64,000 nucleotides of DNA, taken from contig CANJJS010000004.1 of assembly GCA_947474705.1 (NCBI GenBank), positions 57,295 to 121,294 of the forward strand. Direction: 5' to 3'. This DNA is from Acetobacteraceae bacterium (GTDB lineage: Bacteria > Pseudomonadota > Alphaproteobacteria > Acetobacterales > Acetobacteraceae). A model generated the notes under the pieces. The model had not been told where the DNA came from and did no database searches. It worked only from the letters and a program-made list of their open reading frames with translations. The position numbers and the translations under genes were made by a program. Positions 18,016 through 26,791 of the stretch are shown here, piece by piece; position 1 is the stretch's first letter, and each line of letters opens with the position of its first letter.

Positions 18016-19458
18016 ATGACGGAGGCCCCGACACTCGACCCCAACCGCGTCACGCGGCGCACGCGGATCACCGCGCTGATCGTCGCGACCGCGATGTTCA
18101 TGCAGAATCTCGACTCGACGATGATCGCCACGGCGTTGCCGACGATGGCCGAAACCTTCGGCTACGATCCGGGACGCATGAGTGTCGCGCTGACGTCGTA
18201 CCTCCTCAGCCTCGCCGTCTTCATCCCCGCCAGCGGCTGGATCGCCGACCGTTATGGCGCGCGCAACGTGTTCCGCATCGCGATCGTGATTTTTACCATT
18301 GGCTCCATCCTCTGCGGCCAGTCGGGGACGTTGGCGGAACTGGTGGGTGCCCGCATCCTGCAGGGCATGGGCGGTGCCATGATGGTGCCCGTGGGGCGCC
18401 TGCTGCTGCTCCGCACCGCCGCGAAAACCGAGCTGGTGTCGGCCATGGCCTGGCTCACCACCCCCTCGCTTCTGGGTCCCGTTGTCGGCCCGCCTTTGGG
18501 CGGTTTCATTGTCACCTACCTCAACTGGCATTGGGCGTTTTACCTCAACATCCCCATCGGCGTGCTCGGATTCATCCTCGTCACCGTCTTCGTCGACGAC
18601 ATTCGCGAACCGCCACGGGGAGCGTTCGATCTGCGGGGGCTGTTGCTGTGCTCGGTGACGCTGGTCGGCCTGATGTTTGGGCTCGAAACCCTGGGACGGC
18701 ACGTCGTGCCCCTCTGGGTCAGCGAGACGATGGTCGCCACCGGGCTCGCGGGCGGTCTGGCATACATCTGGCACGCCCGCCGCCACGCGGCGCCGCTGCT
18801 CGACTTCACGTTGATGAAACTGCCGTGCTTCGGGGTCGCGTTCATCTCGATGATGCTGTTCCGCACGGGGATCGGCGCCATTCCGTTTCTGCTGCCGATG
18901 ATGATGCAGGTCGGATTCGGTAAAGCCGCGGTGGAGAGCGGGTTTATCACATTCGCCAGTTCCGCCGGGGCGCTGTGCATGAAGCCGGTGGCGCGCCGCG
19001 CGCTGCGGCTGTTCGGCTTCCGCGACACGCTGATCTGGAATGGGGCGATCTCGGGCGTCATGCTGGCGATGTGCGCCGCCTTCCGCCCCACCTGGCCCGC
19101 CGCCGCCATCTACGCCGTGCTGCTCTTGGGTGGCTTTCTCCGCTCCCTGCAATTCACCGCCTATAACGCCCTCGTCTACGGCGACGTGCCGCGTGCGCGG
19201 ATGAGTTCGGCCACCAGCCTCTACACCACGGGCCAGCAACTGGCCGCGACCGTCGGAGTCTCGGCGGGCGCGGTCTCCCTGGAAATCGCCCGCGCGTATT
19301 CGGGCCACGCCACCGCGCAACCCGCCGATTTCAGCGTCGCCTTCCTGGTCGTCGCCATCATGACAACCGTCGCCGCTCCGGTGGCCCTGCTCATGCCGCG
19401 CTCGGCCGGAGACGACCTGACGGGCCGCCGCACTTTGTCGCCCAAAGCCGGAGAATAA
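18016..19458 (+). CDS. DHA2-type MFS multidrug exporter (EmrB/QacA-like)
   Basis: A 480-residue major-facilitator protein with about 14 predicted helices, the DHA2 topology. Motif A appears as GWIADRYGARNVF after the second helix, and the N-terminal helix carries the typical NLDSTMIATALPTMAE. It probably exports drugs or toxic metabolites driven by protons. It lies 45 bases after plsC and 5 bases before rsmB, all on the plus strand. No periplasmic adaptor (EmrA) gene accompanies it. Confidence 0.92.
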   Translation: MTEAPTLDPNRVTRRTRITALIVATAMFMQNLDSTMIATALPTMAETFGYDPGRMSVALTSYLLSLAVFIPASGWIADRYGARNVFRIAIVIFTIGSILCGQSGTLAELVGARILQGMGGAMMVPVGRLLLLRTAAKTELVSAMAWLTTPSLLGPVVGPPLGGFIVTYLNWHWAFYLNIPIGVLGFILVTVFVDDIREPPRGAFDLRGLLLCSVTLVGLMFGLETLGRHVVPLWVSETMVATGLAGGLAYIWHARRHAAPLLDFTLMKLPCFGVAFISMMLFRTGIGAIPFLLPMMMQVGFGKAAVESGFITFASSAGALCMKPVARRALRLFGFRDTLIWNGAISGVMLAMCAAFRPTWPAAAIYAVLLLGGFLRSLQFTAYNALVYGDVPRARMSSATSLYTTGQQLAATVGVSAGAVSLEIARAYSGHATAQPADFSVAFLVVAIMTTVAAPVALLMPRSAGDDLTGRRTLSPKAGE

Positions 19459-19463
19459 CCCAC

Positions 19464-20693
19464 ATGCCCCGCGACGCGACGAGGGAAGCGGCTTACGCGC
19501 TGCTGTCCGCGGTGTTCGAACGCCGCCGCACCCTGGAAGACGCGCTCAACGCGCTGCCCGCGATGGACGCGAGAGACCGCGCCGCCGGTCACCGCCTCGC
19601 CGCCGCCGTGCTGCGCCGCGCGGGGACCCTGGACGCGGTGTTGGAACCGTATTTGAAAAAGGCCCCGCCCGACCAGGTTAGGTGGGTTCTGCGGATTGGC
19701 GCCGCCGGTTTGCTGCTGCTGGACATGCCTCCGCACGCCGCTGTCGGCACCGCCGTGGCTTTGGCGCGGACGGTGGGCCTGACCCCCTTCGCCGGGCTCG
19801 TGAACGCCGTCCTGCGAAAAATCGCGACCGGCGGCGCGGCGCTGTTGGAGGGTCTCGACTCCCCCCGCCTCGACACCCCCGCCTGGCTCTGGTCCTCCTG
19901 GGGGGCTGACGCCCGTGCGATCGCCGAGGCGCACCAGCGCGAAGCCCCGCTCGATCTGACCTTCGCGCCTGGCGCCGCGTTGCCGGAGGGTGGGATCGTC
20001 CTCCCCACCGGTTCCGTCCGCTTTCCCGCCGGCACCCATGTGACGGACATCCCCGGCTTCGCCGAGGGACGGATGTGGGTCCAGGACGCCGCCGCCGCGC
20101 TGCCCGCGCGCCTGCTGGCGGCGCAACCCGGCGAGACGGTCGCCGATCTCTGCGCCGCGCCCGGCGGCAAAACCGCGCAACTCGCGATCGCCGGCGCCAA
20201 GGTGACGGCGGTCGAGAAAGACGCCACCCGCCTCGCCCGTCTGTCGGAAAACCTGACCCGCTGGGGTGTCGAGGTCGCACTGGTCCAGGCCGATATCCTG
20301 GATTGGACGCCGCCCGCCTTGTTCGACGCGGTGCTGCTGGACGCGCCTTGCTCCGCCACCGGCACCATCCGGCGGCACCCGGACGTGCCGCATTTGAAAC
20401 GCCCCCGCGACATCAAGATGCTCAGCGAGCAGCAGGACCGGATGATCGCCGCCGCCGCGCGCATGTTGAAACCGGGCGGGCGCCTGATCTACTCGGTGTG
20501 TTCGTTGCAGCCGGAGGAAGGCGCCGCCTGCCTCGCCACTTCCGGCCTGCGGCCCGCCCCCTTCGCGGCGGACGCGATACCTGGCTTCGCCGAGGGCATA
20601 TCCCCCGGCGGTTTCCTTCAGACACATCCGGGTATGTGGCGAGAGGCGGGCGGGTTGGACGGGTTTTTCGCCGGGCGCGCGGTCAGGTCCTGA
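19464..20693 (+). CDS. rsmB: 16S rRNA m5C967 methyltransferase RsmB
   Basis: A 409-residue RNA cytosine methyltransferase. The N-terminal ~130 residues form a NusB-like RNA-binding domain (REAAYALLSAVFERRRTLED). The C-terminal SAM domain has VADLCAAPGGKTAQLA, the DAVLLDAPCSATGTIRRHPD motif IV cysteine and the YSVCSLQPEEG motif VI cysteine nucleophile. GGAGA lies nine bases before the ATG. Its last 11 bases overlap the end of the serine protease gene on the other strand. With rpe, heparinase and purH nearby it marks a conserved alphaproteobacterial neighbourhood. Confidence 0.96.
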   Translation: MPRDATREAAYALLSAVFERRRTLEDALNALPAMDARDRAAGHRLAAAVLRRAGTLDAVLEPYLKKAPPDQVRWVLRIGAAGLLLLDMPPHAAVGTAVALARTVGLTPFAGLVNAVLRKIATGGAALLEGLDSPRLDTPAWLWSSWGADARAIAEAHQREAPLDLTFAPGAALPEGGIVLPTGSVRFPAGTHVTDIPGFAEGRMWVQDAAAALPARLLAAQPGETVADLCAAPGGKTAQLAIAGAKVTAVEKDATRLARLSENLTRWGVEVALVQADILDWTPPALFDAVLLDAPCSATGTIRRHPDVPHLKRPRDIKMLSEQQDRMIAAAARMLKPGGRLIYSVCSLQPEEGAACLATSGLRPAPFAADAIPGFAEGISPGGFLQTHPGMWREAGGLDGFFAGRAVRS

Positions 20694-20696
20694 CCG
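20680..20696. terminator. Palindrome built from the overlapping stop codons of rsmB and the protease gene
   Basis: CGGTCAG and CTGACCG form a 7-pair stem with a 3-base loop. The plus-strand TGA of rsmB and the minus-strand TGA of the protease gene lie in opposite arms. No T-run is present; it is a compact possible two-way terminator. Confidence 0.4.
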
Positions 20697-21747
20697 TTCC
20701 GGCCGCCGCCAGAGCGGGCCGCGGCCGCCGTCTGGCCCAGATCAGGCCGCTGAGACCGGCCATGGCGGCCAAGAGACCGCCGGGCTCCGGTACCGCGAAC
20801 TGAATCGACGGGTCGGCGCCCGTCAGAAAGGCGATGGTACTGGACGTGTTCAAAGGCACCCAAAAAGACACCGTGCCATACCCACAATTCGGCGTCGCCG
20901 CGATGGGCGAGCCAATCGCCTCGTTCGTGCCAATCAACATCGCGCGGCCACCGATATCCGCGAACAACGGCCCCCCGCTGTCGCCCCCGCACAGCGATCC
21001 CTCCGCCGCCAGCGGGGTGGCGGCGCCAAGCGAGTTGAGTTGCGCCGGGGTTCGCCAGTTGCTTGGGAAGGGGGCCGTCGTCACGGTGTGCGCGGTGTCG
21101 AAGTCGGCCATCCAAAGGCCGGACACAGGTTCGAACGCGTCCAGAGTGTTCCGCGCCGCGAGCCGGTTGTTCGCGCCGGGGAGCAGGTTTCGCGCCGGGC
21201 AGATCGCCGCGGGGTCATTGACGGTGGGACATAGTTCGCGCGCCAGGTCGCCAGTGTCCTGGCGGCCATATCCGACAAACGTCACCGTGGAACTCGTTGG
21301 ATCGCCGGTCCAGATAACCGCGGGGGTTACGTTGGCGACAGGTGTTGTCAGCCGCACCAGCGCGAGATCGTGCGCGAAATCGTTGCCATTGGTGTACAGC
21401 GGATCGATCAGAATCGAGGCGACGTTGCTCGCCGGCAGGGTCGTCGGAATGTTGGCGTCGAACCCGAAGGCCACGGTCGAAGCTGTCCAGCCGCCCGCGC
21501 AATGCGCAGCGGTCAGGATCGAGGTTGGCGAAACCAAAACGCCCGAGCAGGTCCGAGACTCGATTCCGCCCCCCGCCACGGTGCGATCCGCGAAGTAAAC
21601 CGCCGCGCCATACTGGGGCAGGGACGCGAGCGCGTTATAGGTCGCGACCCCAACATCGTCGCGAATATAGATCGCCTCCGCCGGGCCGGTCGAACCCATG
21701 GCCAGTCCTGCCGCGATACAAATGGCTGTCCAAAATTTTCGCCGCAT
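20683..21747 (-). CDS. Trypsin-like serine protease with PEP-CTERM sorting signal
   Basis: 354 residues. A signal peptide (MRRKFWTAICIAAGLAMGS) leads into an S1 chymotrypsin fold with the catalytic triad: His in ILTAAHCAGG, Asp in AHDLALVRL and Ser in LCGGDSGGPLF. The C-terminus is VPEPGG, a hydrophobic helix, then ARRRPRP, the tripartite PEP-CTERM signal recognised by an exosortase that cuts and anchors or releases the protein during EPS export. No exosortase gene is in the window. The gene overlaps rsmB tail-to-tail by 11 bases and is divergent from rpe. Confidence 0.92.
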   Translation of the reverse strand: MRRKFWTAICIAAGLAMGSTGPAEAIYIRDDVGVATYNALASLPQYGAAVYFADRTVAGGGIESRTCSGVLVSPTSILTAAHCAGGWTASTVAFGFDANIPTTLPASNVASILIDPLYTNGNDFAHDLALVRLTTPVANVTPAVIWTGDPTSSTVTFVGYGRQDTGDLARELCPTVNDPAAICPARNLLPGANNRLAARNTLDAFEPVSGLWMADFDTAHTVTTAPFPSNWRTPAQLNSLGAATPLAAEGSLCGGDSGGPLFADIGGRAMLIGTNEAIGSPIAATPNCGYGTVSFWVPLNTSSTIAFLTGADPSIQFAVPEPGGLLAAMAGLSGLIWARRRPRPALAAAGTVRT

Positions 21748-21985
21748 CTTCGATGTTCTCTGTCCGCGCCATGATCGAGAGGGTCACGTTAGGGCAGGAT
21801 CGCCATGGATTGAAGCGGCCGTGCCCCGGGATCGGGCCGTTCACACAAAAATTCACGCGATTTGCCCGTCCAATCTCAGGCGCTCGTTTCCCTGGGCTTT
21901 GCCAGACCCGGAAACATGGCCGCGCCGGGGGCGGTCCAGGCCATTGGCCTTGTGTCCCAGACCCCCCGGCGCCTAATGTCAACGC

Positions 21986-22660
21986 ATGCTCGCCACCGCC
22001 CGCCACCGAGTTATTGTCGCGCCCAGTCTCCTGGCCGCCGACTTCGGACGCTTGCGGGAGGAGACGGAGGCGGTGGCGGCGGCCGGCGCGGATTGGCTGC
22101 ATTTCGACATCATGGATGGCCATTTTGTCCCCAATATCAGCTTCGGACCCCAGGTCCTCGCCGCGCTGCGTCCGCATTGCCAGCTTCCGTTCGACGCCCA
22201 TCTGATGATTACGCCCACCGACCCCTACATTCGCGCCTTCGCCGAGGCCGGCGCCGACCACATCACGATCCATCCAGAAGCCGGGCCGCACCCGCACCGC
22301 TCGCTGCAACTGATTCGTTCGTTGGGAAAAAAGGCCGGCGTGGCCTTGAATCCGGGGACTCCGATCGAAAGCATTGCGTGGCTGCTCGAACTGGCCGACA
22401 TCGTTCTGGTAATGTCGGTCAATCCTGGATTCGGGGGACAGCGTTTCCTGCCCTCTCAACTGAAGAAGATCGCCGCGCTTCGCGGTGCGATCGACGCCCA
22501 GACGCGGCCGATCGCCTTGGCGGTGGATGGCGGGATTGGGCCGGAGACGGTCGGGGACGTGCTCGCGGCGGGGGCCGACACCTTGATCGCGGGTACCGCG
22601 GTGTTCGGCGCGCCCGACCGGGCCGGCGCCATCGCCGCGCTGCGGGGCGCCGCCGCGTGA
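21986..22660 (+). CDS. rpe: Ribulose-phosphate 3-epimerase
   Basis: A 224-residue TIM-barrel enzyme interconverting ribulose 5-phosphate and xylulose 5-phosphate in the pentose phosphate or Calvin pathway. Conserved stretches are APSLLAADFGRL, LHFDIMDGHFVPNISFG (metal His and Asp), VNPGFGGQRF and ALAVDGGIGPETV, with the phosphate-binding GTAVFGA near the end. Length is typical. The next gene starts inside its stop codon (GTGA overlap), so the two are translationally coupled. Confidence 0.97.
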   Translation: MLATARHRVIVAPSLLAADFGRLREETEAVAAAGADWLHFDIMDGHFVPNISFGPQVLAALRPHCQLPFDAHLMITPTDPYIRAFAEAGADHITIHPEAGPHPHRSLQLIRSLGKKAGVALNPGTPIESIAWLLELADIVLVMSVNPGFGGQRFLPSQLKKIAALRGAIDAQTRPIALAVDGGIGPETVGDVLAAGADTLIAGTAVFGAPDRAGAIAALRGAAA

Positions 22661-24252
22661 CCGCCGGTTCGCGCCTTTTGCGTGGCGCGCGCCAGATCGC
22701 CGCGCGTTTGCCATTGCCGCGTTTCGTCCGCGTGCCCGATGCCCCCACCCAGCCCGTGCGCGATCCCTGGCCGGGCGACCTCAACCTCGGCGCCCGCCTG
22801 TTGAAGGGCGAACTGGAATTCGGCGGGGGTCTCCTGATCCTGAAGCCCGGCGGCTGGGCCGGCCTGGCCGGGTCCGAGCCGCTGCTGACCTGCGCGCATG
22901 GCTTCACCTGGCTCCGGCATCTGCGCGCGCTCGGCACCGACCCCGCGCGGTTGCTCGCCCGGGCGCTGGTGTCCGACTGGATCGCCGCCAATCCGTCCGA
23001 TGCCTTCGCGCGCCGCCCCGACGTCGCGGGGGCCCGCATCACCGCCTGGCTGGGCCATTACGACTTCTTCGCCGCCACCGCCGACGATCCGTTCCGCCAG
23101 CGCCTGATGGCCCGCCTCGTCGCCGACGCCCGCAACCTGTCCGCCGCGCTGCCCGCCGAGGAACTCGACGCCCGCGCCTTGACCGCGCTGAAAGGCCTGA
23201 TCGCCGCCGCGGTCGCGCTGCCGGAACATAACGGCTTCCTGGTCCGCGCCCTGCGTTTCCTGCCGCGCGAGGTCGCCCGCCAGGTTCTGCCCGATGGCTG
23301 CCACGTGGAGCGCAGTCCCGCCGCGCAACTCGCCGCGTTGCAGGACATGACCGAAATCCGCGCTTTGCTGCAGGCCGGACAGACGCAACCCCCCTCGATC
23401 CTGGCCCAGACCATCGAGCGCATGGCGCCGGCCTTGCGCGCGATGCGTCACGGCGACGGCGGGCTCGCGCTGTTCAACGGCGCGCGCGAGGAATCCGCGT
23501 CTCTGGTGGACCTGGTTCTGACGCAAGCGGGCCGCGGCGCGCGGGCACCCTCGTCGCTGAACGAAGGCGGCTTCCAGCGCATGCAGGCGGGCCGCACGGT
23601 GGTGATCGTGGACGCGGGTCCGCCGCCGCCACCGGATATCGACCGCACCGCGCACGCCGGCACTTTGTCGATGGAGGTCTCGGTCGGGCGCGATCGCATG
23701 ATCGTCAATGTCGGCGCGTTTCCGGCGGGCGGCGCGCAATGGCACGACGCCGCGCGCGCCACCGCCGCGCATTCCACGTTGATCATCGGCGACGTCAACA
23801 GCAGCGAGCTCAAACCCGGCGGGCTGGGACGGCGGCCCGCGAACGTCATGGCGCAGCGGCAGGAAGCCAATGGCGCGCACTGGCTGGAGGCCGCGCATGA
23901 CGGCTGGAGCAAGTCCTTCGGCGCCATCCACCGCCGCCGCCTGTATCTGTCCGAAAGCGGCGAGGACATCCGCGGCGAGGACGCCGTCGAGGCCGAATCC
24001 CCACAGCCCTTCGCGCTGCGCTTCCACCTCCACCCCAGCGTCCAGGCGAGCCTGCAACAAGACGGAGAGGCGGTGCTGATGCGCCTGCGTTCCGGCGGCG
24101 GCTGGATTCTGCGGGCGGATGGCGCGGCGTTGAGCCTGGAAGAGAGTATTTACCTTGGCTCCGGCGAATTGCGGAAGACCGAGCAGATCGTGCTCACCGG
24201 GCGCGAGGGTGGGCCGCAGCACGTGAAATGGGCGATCCTGAAGGTCGGGTAG
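22657..24252 (+). CDS. Heparinase II/III family protein
   Basis: 531 residues starting at a GTG that overlaps the rpe stop by four bases. The layout is that of heparinase II/III-like proteins: an N-terminal alpha/alpha toroid (residues ~30-300, with DLNLGARLLKGELEFGG and WIAANPSDAF) and a C-terminal beta-sandwich domain (TLSMEVSVGRDRMIVNVG, AHSTLIIGDVNSSEL, a histidine usual for lyases). It may degrade or modify an acidic polysaccharide; this subgroup beside rsmB/rpe/purH in alphaproteobacteria has no proven substrate known to me. No signal peptide is obvious. Confidence 0.88.
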   Translation: MTAGSRLLRGARQIAARLPLPRFVRVPDAPTQPVRDPWPGDLNLGARLLKGELEFGGGLLILKPGGWAGLAGSEPLLTCAHGFTWLRHLRALGTDPARLLARALVSDWIAANPSDAFARRPDVAGARITAWLGHYDFFAATADDPFRQRLMARLVADARNLSAALPAEELDARALTALKGLIAAAVALPEHNGFLVRALRFLPREVARQVLPDGCHVERSPAAQLAALQDMTEIRALLQAGQTQPPSILAQTIERMAPALRAMRHGDGGLALFNGAREESASLVDLVLTQAGRGARAPSSLNEGGFQRMQAGRTVVIVDAGPPPPPDIDRTAHAGTLSMEVSVGRDRMIVNVGAFPAGGAQWHDAARATAAHSTLIIGDVNSSELKPGGLGRRPANVMAQRQEANGAHWLEAAHDGWSKSFGAIHRRRLYLSESGEDIRGEDAVEAESPQPFALRFHLHPSVQASLQQDGEAVLMRLRSGGGWILRADGAALSLEESIYLGSGELRKTEQIVLTGREGGPQHVKWAILKVG

Positions 24253-24303
24253 GCGGTTCGCGGACTCCTCTTGACGCCCCCCACCCGATATAACCCGCCC
24301 GCC

Positions 24304-25431
24304 ATGAAAATCGTCGAAATCGCCAACGTCGACTTCTCCCTCCGGCAATTCCTGTTGCCGTTGATGCGGGAAATGCGCGCCCGCGGTCACGACGTGATCG
24401 GCGCCTGCGCGGAGGGCAAGTTCCTCGAAATTCCGCGCGCGGAGGGGTTTCGCGTCGTGCCGGTGCCGTTCGAGCGCAGTATGTCCCCGCTGGCCCATTG
24501 GCGCGCGTTCCGTTTCCTGGTGCGGTTCTTTCGCGAGGAAAAGCCGGATTTGGTCCATGCCCACATGCCGATCAGCGGGTTCCTGGCGCGGCTGGCCGCG
24601 AAATGGGCGGGGGTGCCGAGGATCGCCGTCACTTGTCACGGGTTCTGGTTCAACTATCCCGGCAATCTTCCGCGCCAGGCGGTCGGGTTCGCGATGGAGT
24701 GGCTGGCCGCGCGTGTCACCGATGTGTTCATGACGGTGTCCGAGGAAGAGGCCGCCGACGCCCGCCGCCTGCGGATTTTCCGGCGCGCTGTCGCGATCCG
24801 CAATGGGCGCGATCCGGCGGTGTATCGTCCAGACCCGGCGGCGCGGGCCCGGCTGCGGGCGGAACTGGGCGTGCCGGATGACCGGGCGGTTGTGGTCGCG
24901 GTGTCCCGGCTGGTCAGGCACAAGGGCTATCCCAAGCTCGCCGCCGCGATGCGGGATGTTCCGGACGCGGAATTATGGGTGGTGGGCGAGCGGCTTGAGT
25001 CGGATCGAGGCGACGACATGCTGGCGCTGTTGCGTGAGGCCGGTCTGGGGGACCGCTTGCGGTTGTTGGGTTACCGGACGGATGTCGCTTCGGTGCTGGC
25101 GGCGGCGGATGTTTTTACATTGCCCAGTCATTTTGAGGGGTTACCGATGTCGGCGATAGAGGCGATGTTGACGGGATTGCCGGTGGTCGCGACGGATATT
25201 CGCGGACCACGGGAACAGGTCATCGACGGGGTCACCGGCCTGCTGGTGCCGCCTGGAACGGTGGCGCCTCTGGCGGCGGCGTTGCGGCGTCTCGCGGAGG
25301 ACCCGGCCACCCGTGCCGCGATGGGCGCGGCCGGACGGGCGCGGGCGCTGGAGATTTACGACGAGGCGAAGGTGTTGGCGCGCACGCTGGACCTGTTGGG
25401 CGTTGGGCCTGTCACCGGGGCAATCTCCTGA
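24304..25431 (+). CDS. Glycosyltransferase family 4
   Basis: A 375-residue GT-B fold retaining glycosyltransferase. The N-terminal acceptor half is MKIVEIANVDFSLRQFLLPL with HAHMPISGFLARLAAKWAG. The C-terminal nucleotide-sugar half has VAVSRLVRHKGYPKLAAAMR and PSHFEGLPMSAIEAMLTGLP, the EX7E motif. The ATG at 24304 gives the typical N-terminus; 11 codons of open frame precede it. It sits 51 bases beyond the heparinase-like gene and may contribute to the same surface polysaccharide; donor and acceptor are unknown. Confidence 0.9.
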   Translation: MKIVEIANVDFSLRQFLLPLMREMRARGHDVIGACAEGKFLEIPRAEGFRVVPVPFERSMSPLAHWRAFRFLVRFFREEKPDLVHAHMPISGFLARLAAKWAGVPRIAVTCHGFWFNYPGNLPRQAVGFAMEWLAARVTDVFMTVSEEEAADARRLRIFRRAVAIRNGRDPAVYRPDPAARARLRAELGVPDDRAVVVAVSRLVRHKGYPKLAAAMRDVPDAELWVVGERLESDRGDDMLALLREAGLGDRLRLLGYRTDVASVLAAADVFTLPSHFEGLPMSAIEAMLTGLPVVATDIRGPREQVIDGVTGLLVPPGTVAPLAAALRRLAEDPATRAAMGAAGRARALEIYDEAKVLARTLDLLGVGPVTGAIS

Positions 25432-25522
25432 ACGGCGCCGATTGCCCTGGGCTTGTCGCGAATACGCGGTGACACCGTGCAATGGCGGGGATAAGGTAGC
25501 GCTATCCTCTGGAGATGTTATT

Positions 25523-26230
25523 TTGACGAAAATTCATTTCGTAGTCGCCATAGCTTTGGCGATGTTCGGTCTGACGGCGGCGGCCGGCGCCGCGACGGTT
25601 GGTTACGATCCCTCGCTGGGATCGCTGCCGGAGGCCCAGGGGTGGGGGTACCACCAGGACGGGGCGCCCGTGGCCGTGCCCGCGGTGGTGTCCGGCGTAT
25701 TGCAACAGGGGCCCACCGATTTCTCCGGGCACCAATACTGGGACATGGCGAACACGCATTTCGACTTTACCGCCGGTACGGTGACGGTCGATGCGCGGCT
25801 GCATATCCTGGCTTCGACGTTCAACGCCCAGCCGCGCGGTGGCTATGGGATTTTCCTCATTGACGACATGGGGCGGATCGCCGGGCTGCATATCTCTGGC
25901 GGGTCGGTGTTCCTTACCAACGACAGTCTGACCGGGGCGTCTTCCATCGTTTCCTTCGATTCGACGGACGCGTTTCACGACTACCGCATGACCGCGGGTC
26001 CGACCGGTATCGCCTTGTCCATCGATGGCAACGCGATCGTCAGCGCCGGATTTGGCGCGCCGGATTCGCCCGGCGCGCAAATCTTTTTTGGCGATGCGAC
26101 GATTCTGGGGAGCAACACCTCAGAGCTGGCCGCGTTGACGGTGCAGGGCGTGACGGTGCCGGAACCCGTGGGTCTGGGGGTTCTGGGACTGCTCTGCGCG
26201 GGCCTCGCTCGCCGCGTCCGGCGCGGCTGA
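25523..26230 (+). CDS. PEP-CTERM secreted protein, beta-sandwich
   Basis: 235 residues with a signal peptide (MTKIHFVVAIALAMFGLTAA, cleavage near AGA-AT). The body has the beta-rich, Gly/Asp-rich look of LamG-like domains (TVTVDARLHILASTF, GIALSIDGNAIVSAGF). The C-terminus VPEPVGLGVLGLLCAGLA then RRVRRG is a PEP-CTERM signal. The start is a TTG at 25523 with TGGAGA seven bases upstream; no ATG or GTG fits. It ends directly against the convergent lipocalin-like gene, with no gap. It is the second PEP-CTERM protein in 6 kb, implying an exosortase elsewhere in the genome. Confidence 0.82.
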   Translation: MTKIHFVVAIALAMFGLTAAAGAATVGYDPSLGSLPEAQGWGYHQDGAPVAVPAVVSGVLQQGPTDFSGHQYWDMANTHFDFTAGTVTVDARLHILASTFNAQPRGGYGIFLIDDMGRIAGLHISGGSVFLTNDSLTGASSIVSFDSTDAFHDYRMTAGPTGIALSIDGNAIVSAGFGAPDSPGAQIFFGDATILGSNTSELAALTVQGVTVPEPVGLGVLGLLCAGLARRVRRG

Positions 26231-26656
26231 TCAGGCTTCGCGCCGCCAGGCCAGGACCGACGTGACCAGCCGGTCCGGCCAGGCGGGGCGCGTCTGAGGG
26301 TCGGAGCGGATGAACAGGCGGTCGCCTTCCAGCCGGAAATTTCGGGCCTGGAGGCTGCCGACGATATCCGGATGCCACGCTGCCTCGACCTTCGTCACCC
26401 AGCGGTTGGGTCCTTCCATCTGGGTCATGCCGGTGTAGCAGGTCATGTTTTTCAGCACGCGCGCCGCGTCCGCGTCGGTTTCCGGCGAGGCGCGGCCGCC
26501 GGGGGTGGCGACGGTCATCAGCCGTCCTTCCGCGCTCAGGATCAGCCAGCCCGTGGGGTTGGGTCCCCAGGCATCGACGGTTTCGCCGGTGCCGTCCATT
26601 TCGAACTGGATCGACAGCAGGCGCCAGGTGCCCATCAGGTTCTGGAATGCGCTCAT
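26231..26656 (-). CDS. Lipocalin-like domain protein (first of two)
   Basis: 141 residues of the lipocalin-like family that begins with a GTWRL-type motif (here LMGTWRLLSIQFEMDG). The central pair GWLILSAEGRLMTVATPGG and the late RLEGDRLFIRSDP fit a small beta barrel that could bind a hydrophobic ligand; no enzyme activity is known. GGAGGGAGA lies ten bases before the ATG. A much longer frame upstream runs antisense to purH and was rejected. A related gene occurs at 35009. Confidence 0.8.
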   Translation of the reverse strand: MSAFQNLMGTWRLLSIQFEMDGTGETVDAWGPNPTGWLILSAEGRLMTVATPGGRASPETDADAARVLKNMTCYTGMTQMEGPNRWVTKVEAAWHPDIVGSLQARNFRLEGDRLFIRSDPQTRPAWPDRLVTSVLAWRREA

Positions 26657-26791
26657 CTCGGGTTCTCCCTCCGGTGGCCGGAATGATAACCCAGAGCACG
26701 CGCGCCTGTCAGACCCGCGCGCGCCCGCTTTCGCGAGGTCCCCGCCAGGGTGTATCCCGCCGCCATATCCAATTTTCGCACGAGTGACCCC

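Noticed and set aside
17299..19320. A 673-codon minus-strand frame over plsC and the exporter
   Set aside because: Arg/His/Gln-rich, antisense to motif-bearing genes; a GC-skew artefact.
22456..24921. An 821-codon minus-strand frame over rpe, heparinase and GT4
   Set aside because: Composition is Arg/Gln/His-rich with no domain; it is fully antisense to three well-supported genes.
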